Positions 34,963 to 44,006 of a stretch of 64,000 nt of DNA are shown one piece after another. The stretch is from contig JAFVFB010000030.1 of the NCBI GenBank assembly GCA_017475705.1, positions 1-64,000 of the forward strand, in the 5' to 3' direction. Below the pieces are notes generated by a model. That model ran no database searches. It saw only the letters and a program-made list of their open reading frames with translations, and was not told where the DNA came from. The position numbers and the translations under genes were made by a program. Positions within the stretch are counted from its first letter, which is position 1. Each line of letters starts with the position of its first letter. The DNA is from Alphaproteobacteria bacterium (GTDB lineage Bacteria > Pseudomonadota > Alphaproteobacteria > RF32 > CAG-239).

Positions 34963-37429
34963 TGTTCACAATCCTATTAGGTACAACAATTACTTTTTTG
35001 GGCTCAGCAACAGAAAGTTGCTTAGCAACGTTATCGAGAGATTTTGCTGCAGCGATAACCTTGTCCTGCGCTGCATCACGTTCAATCTCAATAGTACCGC
35101 GCATTTTTCCATTAATTTGCACGGCTATAGTTACAGTATTCTCCTTAGCTAATTCTGCATCACCACGCGGCCAGCTTTCTTTGACAATAAGTGTTGTTTT
35201 GCCTAAGCGAGCCCACATTTCTTCTGCAAGATGGGGCGCAAAAGGAGAAATAAGCTTTAATAAAGTCTCATACAGTTCTTCTGGAATTTCAGAGAGATTT
35301 GCTAAATAATTAGTATAACTCATTAAAGAAGAAACAGCTGTATTAAACTTCATTTGGTCAATTCTTTCACTAACTTCTAAAATACAAGCATGCATCATCT
35401 GCAAATCTTTGGTAGAAAGATTTTTTTGCACAACTTTTGTAAACAGTGCATAAACTTTACCAATAAAGCGATAAACACCGTTTAAGCTTTCATCTGACCT
35501 CATAGCCGTTTGTTCAAACGGACCGATAAACATTTCATACATTCTGAACGCATCAGCCCCATAAGTATCAACCACTTCATCCGGATTAATCACATTGCCA
35601 CGAGACTTTGACATTTTTTCCCCATCTTCAGCCAAAATCATGCCATGCGAAGTTCGCTTATTATAAGGCTCTGGTGTTGGAACATAACCGCAATCATAAA
35701 GAAACTTGTGCCAGAAGCGAGAATATAACAAGTGTAGAGTGGTATGCTCCATACCACCGTTATACCAATCAACATTCATCCAGTAATTAAGGGCTTCTTT
35801 GGAAGCAAATTCTTTATCATTATGTGGGTCACAATATCGTAAGAAATACCATGACGAACCAGCCCAGTTAGGCATCGTATCTGTTTCTCGCCGTGCATGC
35901 GCGCCACACTTTGGACATGTCGTATTAACCCAATCAGTAGCTTTTGCTAAAGGAGAAGAACCATCATTATCTGGTTGAAAGTCAGAGATATCTGGCAAGG
36001 TAAGCGGTAACTCACTTTCTGGTATCGGTTGCCAACCGCAATGCTCACAATAAACTAACGGAATAGGTTCACCCCAATAGCGCTGCCGTGAAAAAACCCA
36101 GTCACGCAATTTGTAATTTGTTTTAGCATCGCCAAAACCATGTTGCCGTGCATAATTAATGGCTGCTTTAATGGCATCATCTTTGCTCATGCCATCTAAA
36201 AAGCCGGAATTAATATGCGAGCCATCTCCTTCAAATGCTTTTTCTGAAATGTCACCACCATCCAAAACTTGAATGATTGGAAGATGGAAAATCTTTGCAA
36301 AATCATAATCACGCTGGTCATGCGCCGGAACCGCCATAATCGCTCCCGTACCATACCCTGTGAGAACATAGTCTGAAATGAAAATAGGAATTAACTGACC
36401 ATTATAAGGATTTTTAGCTTTAATCCCCTTTAATTCGACACCTGTTTTAGAATCATTAGCGGTACGCTGCAAATCAGACTTTCTTGCTGTCTCATCAATA
36501 TAGGCTTGAATTTCAGTTCTATTTTCAAAATATTCCATTAACGCGGCCACAGAGCTATGTTCAGGAGCTACGACCATATAAGTCACGCCGAAAGCCGTAT
36601 CAGGACGTGTTGTATAAACGCGGAGTTTTTTACCTAGTGATGTTCCGCTATTATCGGTTAAGTCAAAATCAAGCTCTGCACCGTGGGAGCGGCCAATCCA
36701 GTTAATTTGTTGAGATTTTACCCGCTCAATAAAGTCGACTTTATCCAAATCATCAATTAATCTGTCTGCATATTTTGTAATGGCGAGCATCCACTGCTCT
36801 TTATCTTTACGAATAACCTCTGCACCGCAACGCTCACAGTGTCCATTCACCACCTCTTCATTAGCTAGTCCGACTTTGCATGACGGGCACCAATTGATTG
36901 CCATCTTCGATTTATAGGCCAATCCTTTTTCAAAAAACTTCAAGAACATCCACTGTGTCCATTTGTAATATTCCGGATCACAAGTATTAAAACATCTGTC
37001 CCAATCAAAAGAAAGACCGATAGATTTAAGTTGGCGGGTAAATGTCTCAATATTTTTTAAGGTACTAACAGCCGGATGAATTCCTGTCTTAACCGCATAA
37101 TTTTCCGCGGGTAAACCAAAAGCGTCAAATCCCATCGGGTAAAGAACATTAAATCCTTCCATACGCTTTTTGCGTGCAATAACATCAAGTGCTGTATAAG
37201 AGCGCGGATGACCAACATGCAATCCAGCACCGGAGGGATAAGGGAACTCAACCAAAGCATAAAACTTTTCTTTATTAGCATCTATTTCGACTTTATAGGC
37301 TTTTTCTTTTTCCCAAATTTTTTGCCATTTATGTTCAGTTGTCTTAAAATTATAGCGCTCCTCGATTGCCCATTCTTTCTTCCATTCTTCAAAAGAGGAT
37401 TTTCCATTATACCTGTCTGTCTGGCACAT
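34952..37429 (-). CDS. leuS: Leucyl-tRNA synthetase
   Basis: A class I aminoacyl-tRNA synthetase. It has the HIGH-type motif in PSGAGLHVGHPRSYT, a CP1 editing domain (TTRPDTAFGVTYMVVAPEH; GTGAIMAVPAHDQRD), paired Cys zinc-like knuckles (NWCPSCKVGL/HCERCGAE) and the KMSKS motif GEKMSKSRGNV. The C-terminus TVAVQINGKMRG-like (TIAVQINGKMRGT) is typical. ATG 37429 (MCQTDRYNG) has AGGA upstream; it is about 825 residues. There may be a later start nearer RYNFKTTEHKW, where homology begins. Confidence 0.96.
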   Translation of the reverse strand: MCQTDRYNGKSSFEEWKKEWAIEERYNFKTTEHKWQKIWEKEKAYKVEIDANKEKFYALVEFPYPSGAGLHVGHPRSYTALDVIARKKRMEGFNVLYPMGFDAFGLPAENYAVKTGIHPAVSTLKNIETFTRQLKSIGLSFDWDRCFNTCDPEYYKWTQWMFLKFFEKGLAYKSKMAINWCPSCKVGLANEEVVNGHCERCGAEVIRKDKEQWMLAITKYADRLIDDLDKVDFIERVKSQQINWIGRSHGAELDFDLTDNSGTSLGKKLRVYTTRPDTAFGVTYMVVAPEHSSVAALMEYFENRTEIQAYIDETARKSDLQRTANDSKTGVELKGIKAKNPYNGQLIPIFISDYVLTGYGTGAIMAVPAHDQRDYDFAKIFHLPIIQVLDGGDISEKAFEGDGSHINSGFLDGMSKDDAIKAAINYARQHGFGDAKTNYKLRDWVFSRQRYWGEPIPLVYCEHCGWQPIPESELPLTLPDISDFQPDNDGSSPLAKATDWVNTTCPKCGAHARRETDTMPNWAGSSWYFLRYCDPHNDKEFASKEALNYWMNVDWYNGGMEHTTLHLLYSRFWHKFLYDCGYVPTPEPYNKRTSHGMILAEDGEKMSKSRGNVINPDEVVDTYGADAFRMYEMFIGPFEQTAMRSDESLNGVYRFIGKVYALFTKVVQKNLSTKDLQMMHACILEVSERIDQMKFNTAVSSLMSYTNYLANLSEIPEELYETLLKLISPFAPHLAEEMWARLGKTTLIVKESWPRGDAELAKENTVTIAVQINGKMRGTIEIERDAAQDKVIAAAKSLDNVAKQLSVAEPKKVIVVPNRIVNIVV

Positions 37430-37548
37430 TGCTTTTGTTCCTAAATCAAAGTTATACAAAATTTTGCTAAAGCTTAGCATATGGAAAAAAAAATACAATG
37501 TATTTTAAAAAAAAAATGATTTTAAAGGATAAATTAGTTTACCAGCTG

Positions 37549-38205
37549 TTAGAGAACTTTTCTGGGTAATATGTTTTCTTCATTAGCGATGACCTTATCA
37601 TTAAGTTTATCTAAAAACCAATCCATATTTTCATTTTCTGCTTGGATCATCTGATAAAAACGTTTTCGATATTCTATCACCATACTGACAGAAGAAATCT
37701 CTAAATCAACCGCTTGAATGCGATTATTTAAACCACGGATAAGCTTAAACTTGACCGGTATCTTCTCTAATTTAATATCTTTATTCAATTGCCCAGGATT
37801 TACCGCGCAAACAACATTGGTAAATTTTGGATACTCTGTGACACTCTCAATAGAAAAACCTAACCGCGAGGCATCAAAGCTAAAAGAAGCCTGCTTGTAT
37901 AAACTTAAAACATAGCGTTGAAACAGATCATGATAACGCTGCTTTTGTTCATCATTCATCAACCGAGCATATTTTCCGATGACAAACTTTGCCACATAGT
38001 CCAAATTGATATCTTCAAGCATCATTTTATCCAATTTGGCATACTTGCTTACTAAATCAGATTCACCTAACGCCTCAATCAATTCATGGCCCTTAAAATT
38101 AGCCCATTGGCGCGCCTCGGTACTAACAACAGCAACGGGTTGAGCTAAAATCGGTCGAATTACTAAAAATAATGCTAAAAAAACAAACTTAAACAACTTG
38201 AACAT
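37549..38205 (-). CDS. mlaC: Phospholipid-binding MlaC/Ttg2D family protein
   Basis: A periplasmic shuttle that carries phospholipid between the outer-membrane MlaA complex and inner-membrane MlaFEDB. The 218-residue protein has a signal peptide (MFKLFKFVFLALFLVIRPILA) and the Tol_Tol_Ttg2 fold: FVIGKYARLMNDEQKQRYHD, RYVLSLYKQ, and a conserved end region VSMVIEYRKRF. ATG 38205 has GAGGAGCAG upstream. It stands alone behind an FAD oxidoreductase gene; the two MCE proteins at 24-25 kb are possible partners. Confidence 0.9.
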   Translation of the reverse strand: MFKLFKFVFLALFLVIRPILAQPVAVVSTEARQWANFKGHELIEALGESDLVSKYAKLDKMMLEDINLDYVAKFVIGKYARLMNDEQKQRYHDLFQRYVLSLYKQASFSFDASRLGFSIESVTEYPKFTNVVCAVNPGQLNKDIKLEKIPVKFKLIRGLNNRIQAVDLEISSVSMVIEYRKRFYQMIQAENENMDWFLDKLNDKVIANEENILPRKVL

Positions 38206-38304
38206 GACCTGCTGCTCCTCAAAATATACCATAATGATAACAAGAAAAAATTAAAAATAAATAAATAACCTTAATCGCAATAATCAAAGCTTAAACAGTA
38301 ATGA

Positions 38305-39861
38305 TTACTTCTCTTCATGATAATCAGTTTCAGTATTCACAGACCAAATATCTTCCTTGCTCTGACAAACACCTAAAATATAATCAACCGCTTTCATCGC
38401 CGTTAATGTTGAATGATCCATATTATTGTAACGATGCATACCATTACGTCCAATCAAATAAAGATTCTCTATTTGATTAATGTACTGCTTGATACAATCA
38501 AATTGATTATAAGTGCCAAAATAAGCCGGATAGGCCTTTTTAACCCGATAGGCACAAGCATCTAAAACATCTTTCTTATCAAAAATGCCTATTTTATCCG
38601 CCTCATGAACTGCAAAATCAATGAAATCTTGCTCGTTGTCTGTCCAAAGTTTATCCTGCTCATTGCAGAAATATTCAAGCCCAATCCATACTTTGTTCGG
38701 AAAATCTGCCACCATATAAGGACTCCAATTGTTAAAAATTTGAATGCGCCCTAGTTTGACATTGCGCTCTTGTACATAAATCCAAGTGTCAGGAACAATT
38801 TGATTAATGGTGGAAATTGCAGTCGTGTTTTTGAGCTTTAATTTGTTAAGCAAAATACCTGCAACTCGAAAATCACGATAAAGCAGACCATCAGCAATAT
38901 GGTGAATCTCAGGAGGAACATCGTTCATTGCATTAATTAAATCCTTAACAGGCATGGTGGAAATAAAAATATCACCTTCATAAACCATCTTTTTGCCATG
39001 GTCATCGGTTGTTTCAACGGCAATAATTTTTTGATTGTCTTGAATAAGGCGGGTGACTTTTTGCCCAAATACAATCTTCCCACCTTTATTTTTAACGAGA
39101 TCAGCAACTGTTTGCCATAAGTGACCGGGACCGAATTTGGGATAATAAAAACTTTCTATAAAACTGGTTTCAACCGTTTCATCATGCTTTCCACTCAGAT
39201 TTTGAGCCATTTGCTTAAGTACTTTTAATATAGAAATACCTTTTATTCGTTGGGCCCCCCATTCAGCAGAAATCTGGTTGCAATCTATTCCCCATAGTTT
39301 TTCTGTATAATCCTTAAAAAAAGTCAAATACAACTCACGGCCAAAGCGATTAATCATAAAGTCTTCCAAAGATTTTTCATCTTTTATTGGAAACAGCAAT
39401 GCCTTTATATAGGAACAGCCAATTTTAAACATACGCCATAAACCAAGGCCTTTAATCGTTTCTAAATTTAGACTGACAGGATAACTGAAAAAGGTTTTAA
39501 GATAATATATGCGCGATAAGCGTGGTCTCTTAAGCATAACACGATCTGTTTTTTCCGGATTAGGTGCTTTTTTTTGCGAGGAAAGTTCCACCGGACGCTT
39601 AAGCAAAATATCATCTTTAGCGGGTTTGCCTTGTAGGGGTAAAATACTAAGCCACCAACTCATAACACGATCAGATTTGGAAAAGAAGCGATGCCCCCCC
39701 ATATCAATCTTATTGTTTTTATAGTCAAGCGTAGCGCTTATGCCACCTACAAAATCATTTTCTTCAAGAATAACAGGGATGATGTCTGAACGGTTGAGTA
39801 ACTCATATGCAGCAGTCAGACCTGCTGGACCGGCACCAATGATAATTGCTTTTTTAGGCAT
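38305..39861 (-). CDS. FAD/NAD(P)-dependent oxidoreductase (HemY/amine-oxidase-like)
   Basis: A 518-residue flavoprotein with an N-terminal dinucleotide-binding motif ([17 protein letters not shown]), GGISATLDY and the family motif [17 protein letters not shown]. The C-terminal FAD contact is [19 protein letters not shown]. This group is related to protoporphyrinogen oxidases and UDP-galactopyranose mutases and is often linked to polysaccharide synthesis, but the reaction is unknown. AGGAG precedes ATG 39861. Nothing nearby fixes the substrate. Confidence 0.82.
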   Translation of the reverse strand: MPKKAIIIGAGPAGLTAAYELLNRSDIIPVILEENDFVGGISATLDYKNNKIDMGGHRFFSKSDRVMSWWLSILPLQGKPAKDDILLKRPVELSSQKKAPNPEKTDRVMLKRPRLSRIYYLKTFFSYPVSLNLETIKGLGLWRMFKIGCSYIKALLFPIKDEKSLEDFMINRFGRELYLTFFKDYTEKLWGIDCNQISAEWGAQRIKGISILKVLKQMAQNLSGKHDETVETSFIESFYYPKFGPGHLWQTVADLVKNKGGKIVFGQKVTRLIQDNQKIIAVETTDDHGKKMVYEGDIFISTMPVKDLINAMNDVPPEIHHIADGLLYRDFRVAGILLNKLKLKNTTAISTINQIVPDTWIYVQERNVKLGRIQIFNNWSPYMVADFPNKVWIGLEYFCNEQDKLWTDNEQDFIDFAVHEADKIGIFDKKDVLDACAYRVKKAYPAYFGTYNQFDCIKQYINQIENLYLIGRNGMHRYNNMDHSTLTAMKAVDYILGVCQSKEDIWSVNTETDYHEEK

Positions 39862-39979
39862 AATACTCCTCCTTAAATCAGGATACTAATCATACAACAT
39901 ACTTATCAATGATTTTAATATTTTGCAATTAAGAAAGTATTCATGTGAATATAACCCCAAAAAAGTTCTTTTTTTCTAT

Positions 39980-40008
39980 TTGACACCAACTGATTTTTTT
40001 ATTAAACT
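39980..40008 (+). promoter_or_regulatory. Promoter of the membrane-protein gene at 40057
   Basis: TTGACA (39980-39985), a 17-base spacer and TAAACT (40003-40008), about 49 bases before the ATG, in a very A/T-rich divergent intergenic region. Confidence 0.55.
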
Positions 40009-40056
40009 AACATACACAAAATTACAATTATAAATAATTATTAAAAATTATTGCTT

Positions 40057-40434
40057 ATGGAATATTTCGGTTATCTTTTAAAAAAGGCTGCTAAATCAAT
40101 AGCAATAGTAGCAGTTTTGATCTTGGTGCTGTGGGGAACACTATATGACCTAACAGATGATAAAACGATTATCAATTACTTGGGAAGAGGTATTGCAGTC
40201 ATACTCCTCAATAACCTATTATCTTGTTTGATCAATCGTAAAATAGAGGTAAAAATAAAGACGTCATGGATAGTGTTGGCTGGTATTGTCTTGGTATTGT
40301 ATCATGCCGGTTTTGTTGTGGCCTCAATTTTTGTTGCTGCTGCGATTTTAGTTTTACCACTTTTTGGCGCGACTTTATATGAAAGCATTATCGGGGTCTC
40401 TTTATTGATAACCTTAGCACAACAGATTTCATAG
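40057..40434 (+). CDS. Small membrane protein of unknown function
   Basis: A 125-residue protein with about four hydrophobic segments (SIAIVAVLILVLWGTLY; GIAVILLNNLLSCLI; TSWIVLAGIVLVLYHAGFVV; FVAAAILVLPLFGATLYESI). No family is recognised. ATG 40057 is preferred to TTG 40051. It has its own promoter-like sequence upstream and a terminator downstream, so it is probably a monocistronic inner-membrane protein. Confidence 0.65.
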   Translation: MEYFGYLLKKAAKSIAIVAVLILVLWGTLYDLTDDKTIINYLGRGIAVILLNNLLSCLINRKIEVKIKTSWIVLAGIVLVLYHAGFVVASIFVAAAILVLPLFGATLYESIIGVSLLITLAQQIS

Positions 40435-40444
40435 CTGAAAAAGG

Positions 40445-40482
40445 AACTCTCTTGCTGCTGCAAGGCCGCAAGAGAGTTTTTT
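40445..40482 (+). terminator. Rho-independent terminator
   Basis: An 11-bp stem AACTCTCTTGC/GCAAGAGAGTT with a 12-base loop and a T-run, 10 bases after the stop of the small membrane-protein gene. Confidence 0.85.
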
Positions 40483-40684
40483 CTTATCCACAATAAGCTT
40501 CACAATCGCCGAAAATGCGTTTTCAAGCATTGTTATCCTTACGAGATATGTCTAGAATTGTCAAATAGCCAAGGATGTGGTGTGGAATAAGACTTTTGGT
40601 TTTAAAATGTAGTAATAAACATGGGAGCGAAGGGACTTCCTTTTTTATACCGAGAAATCCTATGCTAACACAGGGGCTAGGCAC

Positions 40685-40724
40685 AAAAAAGTGACCTGCA
40701 AACCGAGTTGTAGGCCACTTTTTT
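40685..40724. terminator. Bidirectional terminator downstream of the gene at 40732
   Basis: AAAAAAGTG pairs with CACTTTTTT, continued by an inner CTGCAA/TTGTAG stem with a 6-base loop. It lies just beyond the minus-strand gene ending at 40732. Confidence 0.75.
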
Positions 40725-40731
40725 AGCAACA

Positions 40732-41382
40732 TTACTTGTTAAGTAATTCATCAATGTCATCAGCATAGCGCATATATGCATAGCTGAGACCTTGACGAGA
40801 GTGTTTGCCAGTTAAGCTTAAGAGGTTGATAAAAGTCGCATCTTTCGACAATCGTTCCCAAGCGCGGTCAATCATGGCCGTTTGCTCATTTTCTGCAGGA
40901 AGAATAAGAGGAGCATCCATGACATCACGGAAAGACCATCTGTTCTGACGATAATAAACTTCTTGCAACTGTTCAACCGTTTTGTCTGGAATCAGGGCCC
41001 GATAGAAAGGCTTTAAGATACTATCGCAAACAGCAGGGAACAAAGTTTTATCAAGATAATTAGTCAGATCCTTATCCTCTATACCAGACAGAATACTACC
41101 TTTATAGTAAAGGGTCCAAGGAACAAAACGGAAAGCTTCAACAAGATTATCACCATGCTTCTTGGCATCGATACAGAGAATGATGAATAATTCCTGTGCA
41201 AACTTAGGATCAGTCATATAAACTGTCTCCTCACAGCATCCGGTAGCATGCTGGTGTGGTACACTAAACTTAGAAAAGATAACGGCCAATAAGGTAGCAC
41301 GCTCATCCTGGATACCTAAAAGCTCTTGCTCGATACAGCAGGCTTTGTGCATAAAATAATTGAAAAGAAGTTTTTTCCCCAT
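40732..41382 (-). CDS. Hypothetical cytoplasmic protein
   Basis: A 216-residue protein with no signal peptide or membrane helix, several cysteines near the N-terminus (KACCIEQE; GCCEETVY) and a helical C-terminal half with many acidic residues (RYADDIDELLNK). No family is recognised. It ends at a clear terminator and follows another unknown gene on the same strand (41497-41901) after about 115 bases. Confidence 0.65.
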   Translation of the reverse strand: MGKKLLFNYFMHKACCIEQELLGIQDERATLLAVIFSKFSVPHQHATGCCEETVYMTDPKFAQELFIILCIDAKKHGDNLVEAFRFVPWTLYYKGSILSGIEDKDLTNYLDKTLFPAVCDSILKPFYRALIPDKTVEQLQEVYYRQNRWSFRDVMDAPLILPAENEQTAMIDRAWERLSKDATFINLLSLTGKHSRQGLSYAYMRYADDIDELLNK

Positions 41383-41496
41383 AGCTCTAAAAATATAGGT
41401 TAAACAATAATTTTATAAGTAAATATTTTTATAAAAGACAAATATTTTAAAGTCAAGGAAATCTCCTTTAAGGATAAGAAAAGCTCTCCTCCAATA

Positions 41497-41901
41497 TTAA
41501 TTTGTGCCATGCAGAAGGCGATAATTTTGAATATACGCCTCATTGGCAGATGGATAGTCTTTTAAGAGTTCATCAGGATTAAGAGCAAAATCATTCTGCA
41601 TCAGTTTTTTTATTTTATCTTCTATAACAGCAGGGAAGTCATTAGCAAGCAATAACTTATACATTTGAAACATGAGTTGTTGGGTTTGTACCAAAGTTAA
41701 TGATGAGCTTTTGATAATTGGATATTGATTGCGAATAAGACGCAAAGCATTATTGAATAAAATATCAGAAGCATTCTTAATCCGACAAAAAATGCGCATA
41801 TTGCTTTTCGGTTTGTAGAAAACATATTCACTGCATTCATCTTGAATATAACTATTAATTAGTTCCAGTTGCTTAATTAAGTCCCAATTATTACCTTTCA
41901 T
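41497..41901 (-). CDS. Hypothetical small protein
   Basis: A 134-residue, mostly helical protein starting MKGNNWDLIKQLELIN, without signal or membrane helix. No family is recognised. ATG 41901 has an AGAGG about 8 bases upstream; an upstream GTG or TTG would add 11 residues. Size, orientation and position suggest it may be transcribed with the next unknown gene downstream. Confidence 0.6.
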   Translation of the reverse strand: MKGNNWDLIKQLELINSYIQDECSEYVFYKPKSNMRIFCRIKNASDILFNNALRLIRNQYPIIKSSSLTLVQTQQLMFQMYKLLLANDFPAVIEDKIKKLMQNDFALNPDELLKDYPSANEAYIQNYRLLHGTN

Positions 41902-42108
41902 TTTTTTTGCCTCTTTAAATAACTGAACAACCACAAAATCATAGGCATCAATTTAAAAAATGCCAAAAAAATAAGGCGTATATATACCACGCTATATATT
42001 TTAAGAACAACTATAGACAAATAATAAAAAGAAAACCGAATCGACAGGAAAAATAAAAAAAAGACGTTGCAACAATGCAACGTCGAAAGTAATCACTTGC
42101 AAAAAAAA

Positions 42109-42846
42109 CTAAATCATAGCCATACCGCCGTTAACATGTAATGTTTGTCCAGTAATGTACTGAGCTTCATCAGAGGCCAGAAAAGCAACTGCATTTGCAA
42201 TATCCTGCGCTTCTCCAAGTTTTCCCTCCGGTATCTTGCTTAACAGCTGAGCCCTAACATCATCTGGCAAAACATCGGTCATCGGAGTACGAATGAAGCC
42301 TGGCGCAATTGAATTAACCGTAATACCACGAGAGCCAACTTCTTGGGCTAAACATTTATTCATAGCAATCATGCCAGCTTTCGAGGCTGAATAATTAGCT
42401 TGTCCAGCATTACCCATCACGCCAACCACAGAAGCAATACCGATAATGCGACCGAAACGTCTCTTCATCATGCCTCGAATAGCGGCTTTTGCCAATTTAA
42501 ATCCGGCAGAAAGGTTAACATCAAGAACCAATTGCCAATCTTCGTCACTCATTCTCATGAATAAGTTGTCACGCGTAAGACCTGCATTGTTAACTAAAAT
42601 ATCAATTTGCCCCATTTTATCTTCAACCGCTTTAACCAAATTATGAACATCATCAGAATTGGTCAGATTAGCAACAAAACATTCTACACGAGAGCCAAGC
42701 TCCGCCTTAAGTTTTTCCATCGGCTCTGCACGCATATCGGTTAAAGCTAGGGTGGCGCCTTGGGCATGCAGAGTGCGAGCAATCTTATCACCGAGCCCGC
42801 CTGCAGCTCCGGTAATTAATGCAATTTTTCCATCTAAACGAAACAT
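42109..42846 (-). CDS. fabG: 3-oxoacyl-ACP reductase FabG
   Basis: It performs the NADPH-dependent reduction step of fatty-acid elongation. A 245-residue short-chain dehydrogenase with cofactor loop TGAAGGLGDKIA (about residue 12), NNAGLTRDNL, catalytic Ser in IGIASVVGVMG, Tyr/Lys in ANYSASKAG and the C-terminal YITGQTLHVNGGM. ATG 42846 has AAAGGGATG upstream. It follows fabD by about 24 bases, forming the usual fabD-fabG pair; acpP does not follow here. Confidence 0.95.
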   Translation of the reverse strand: MFRLDGKIALITGAAGGLGDKIARTLHAQGATLALTDMRAEPMEKLKAELGSRVECFVANLTNSDDVHNLVKAVEDKMGQIDILVNNAGLTRDNLFMRMSDEDWQLVLDVNLSAGFKLAKAAIRGMMKRRFGRIIGIASVVGVMGNAGQANYSASKAGMIAMNKCLAQEVGSRGITVNSIAPGFIRTPMTDVLPDDVRAQLLSKIPEGKLGEAQDIANAVAFLASDEAQYITGQTLHVNGGMAMI

Positions 42847-42870
42847 ATTAATCATCCCTTTCATAAAAAG

Positions 42871-43815
42871 TTATAAATTTTTTGCCAATTCTTCGATATC
42901 CTGTATGGAATATATACTAAGAGAATTTATCTCTTTTAAACTACGTTTGGCAATACCGGAGAGAACTTTCCCAGCACCAAGTTCGACAATATCAGTGACA
43001 TTATTATCATGCATAAATGCCATTGTCTCTCTCCACCTCACTGTGCCGGTAACTTGCGAAATTAAGTTTTTTATAATTTCTTTCTTATCTGTCTCAGCAG
43101 TAGCTGAAATATTGGCTATAATCGGAATTTGCGCCTGATGGGCTTCTATATCCATAAAAGCACGCGCCATGACTTCTGCCGCCGGCTGCATCAATGGACT
43201 ATGAAACGGTGCAGACACAGGCAGACGTACACACTTTTTTGCGCCAAACTCACTAGCAATTTCAATTGCTTTTTCAATCGCTTGAATGTGTCCGGATAAA
43301 ACGACTTGACCATCCGAATTGTCATTTGCTGCGACGCAGTAATAATTGGCATCCTGACAAGCATCAACCAGAGCATTAATATCCTTAAAAGATAATCCTA
43401 AAACCGCAACCATTCCCCCAACGCCAACAGGAACAGCTTGTTGCATTGCATTCCCACGAATACGTAACAATTTAGCCGTATCAGCAAGCGAGAAAACTCC
43501 AGCAGCACAAGCAGCGGAATATTCCCCTAAAGAGTGACCGGCAACATATGCCGCTTTTTCTTTTAACGAAATGCCAAAGTCCTGTTGTAAAATGCGAACA
43601 ATGGCCATGGAAACAGCCATAAGCGCAGGTTGAGCATTCGCTGTTAAAACTAGGTCAGCATCAGGACCTTCTGTCATAACCTTATAAAGATCCTGCCCAA
43701 GTGCTTGATTGACTTCTTCAAAAACATCCTTCGCCGTACCGAAATTGGTTGCCAATTCTTTTCCCATTCCGACAAATTGAGAACCTTGTCCAGGGAAAAC
43801 AAATGCATATTTCAT
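42871..43815 (-). CDS. fabD: Malonyl-CoA:ACP transacylase FabD
   Basis: It loads malonyl groups onto ACP to feed fatty-acid synthesis. The 314-residue protein has FPGQGSQFVGMGK at the start, catalytic Ser95 in AGHSLGEYSA, the arginine/His region LPVSAPFHSPLM and the end motif ELGAGKVLSGIAKR. First gene of the fabD-fabG operon and divergent from ftsK. Confidence 0.96.
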   Translation of the reverse strand: MKYAFVFPGQGSQFVGMGKELATNFGTAKDVFEEVNQALGQDLYKVMTEGPDADLVLTANAQPALMAVSMAIVRILQQDFGISLKEKAAYVAGHSLGEYSAACAAGVFSLADTAKLLRIRGNAMQQAVPVGVGGMVAVLGLSFKDINALVDACQDANYYCVAANDNSDGQVVLSGHIQAIEKAIEIASEFGAKKCVRLPVSAPFHSPLMQPAAEVMARAFMDIEAHQAQIPIIANISATAETDKKEIIKNLISQVTGTVRWRETMAFMHDNNVTDIVELGAGKVLSGIAKRSLKEINSLSIYSIQDIEELAKNL

Positions 43816-44006
43816 TTATAATTACTCCTGTATATCTAAGCTAAAACTAAGCTAAATGAGTTGCACCTAAAGTCAAGTTTTAAATCCTTAGAGTGTGTAT
43901 AGCTTAATATGTAAACAATTACGCACACAGTCCATAATCTTAAGATTTTATTTAAAAATTACCGCTAAACTCTAACTATAAATATTTGAAACAAAACGAG
44001 GGAACA

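Larger units (their letters stand above)
40435..40731. other. 297-base intergenic stretch with two terminators
   Basis: Apart from the hairpins at 40445-40482 and 40685-40724 nothing is assigned. On the minus strand a TTGACA and an AAGGATAACAATG lead into a 33-codon ORF (40429-40530), but that ORF runs through the terminator hairpin and overlaps the upstream gene's end. Confidence 0.4.

Noticed and set aside
40429-40530. A 33-codon minus-strand ORF with promoter- and RBS-like sequences
   Set aside because: It runs through a strong terminator hairpin and overlaps the end of the neighbouring gene, with no recognisable protein.
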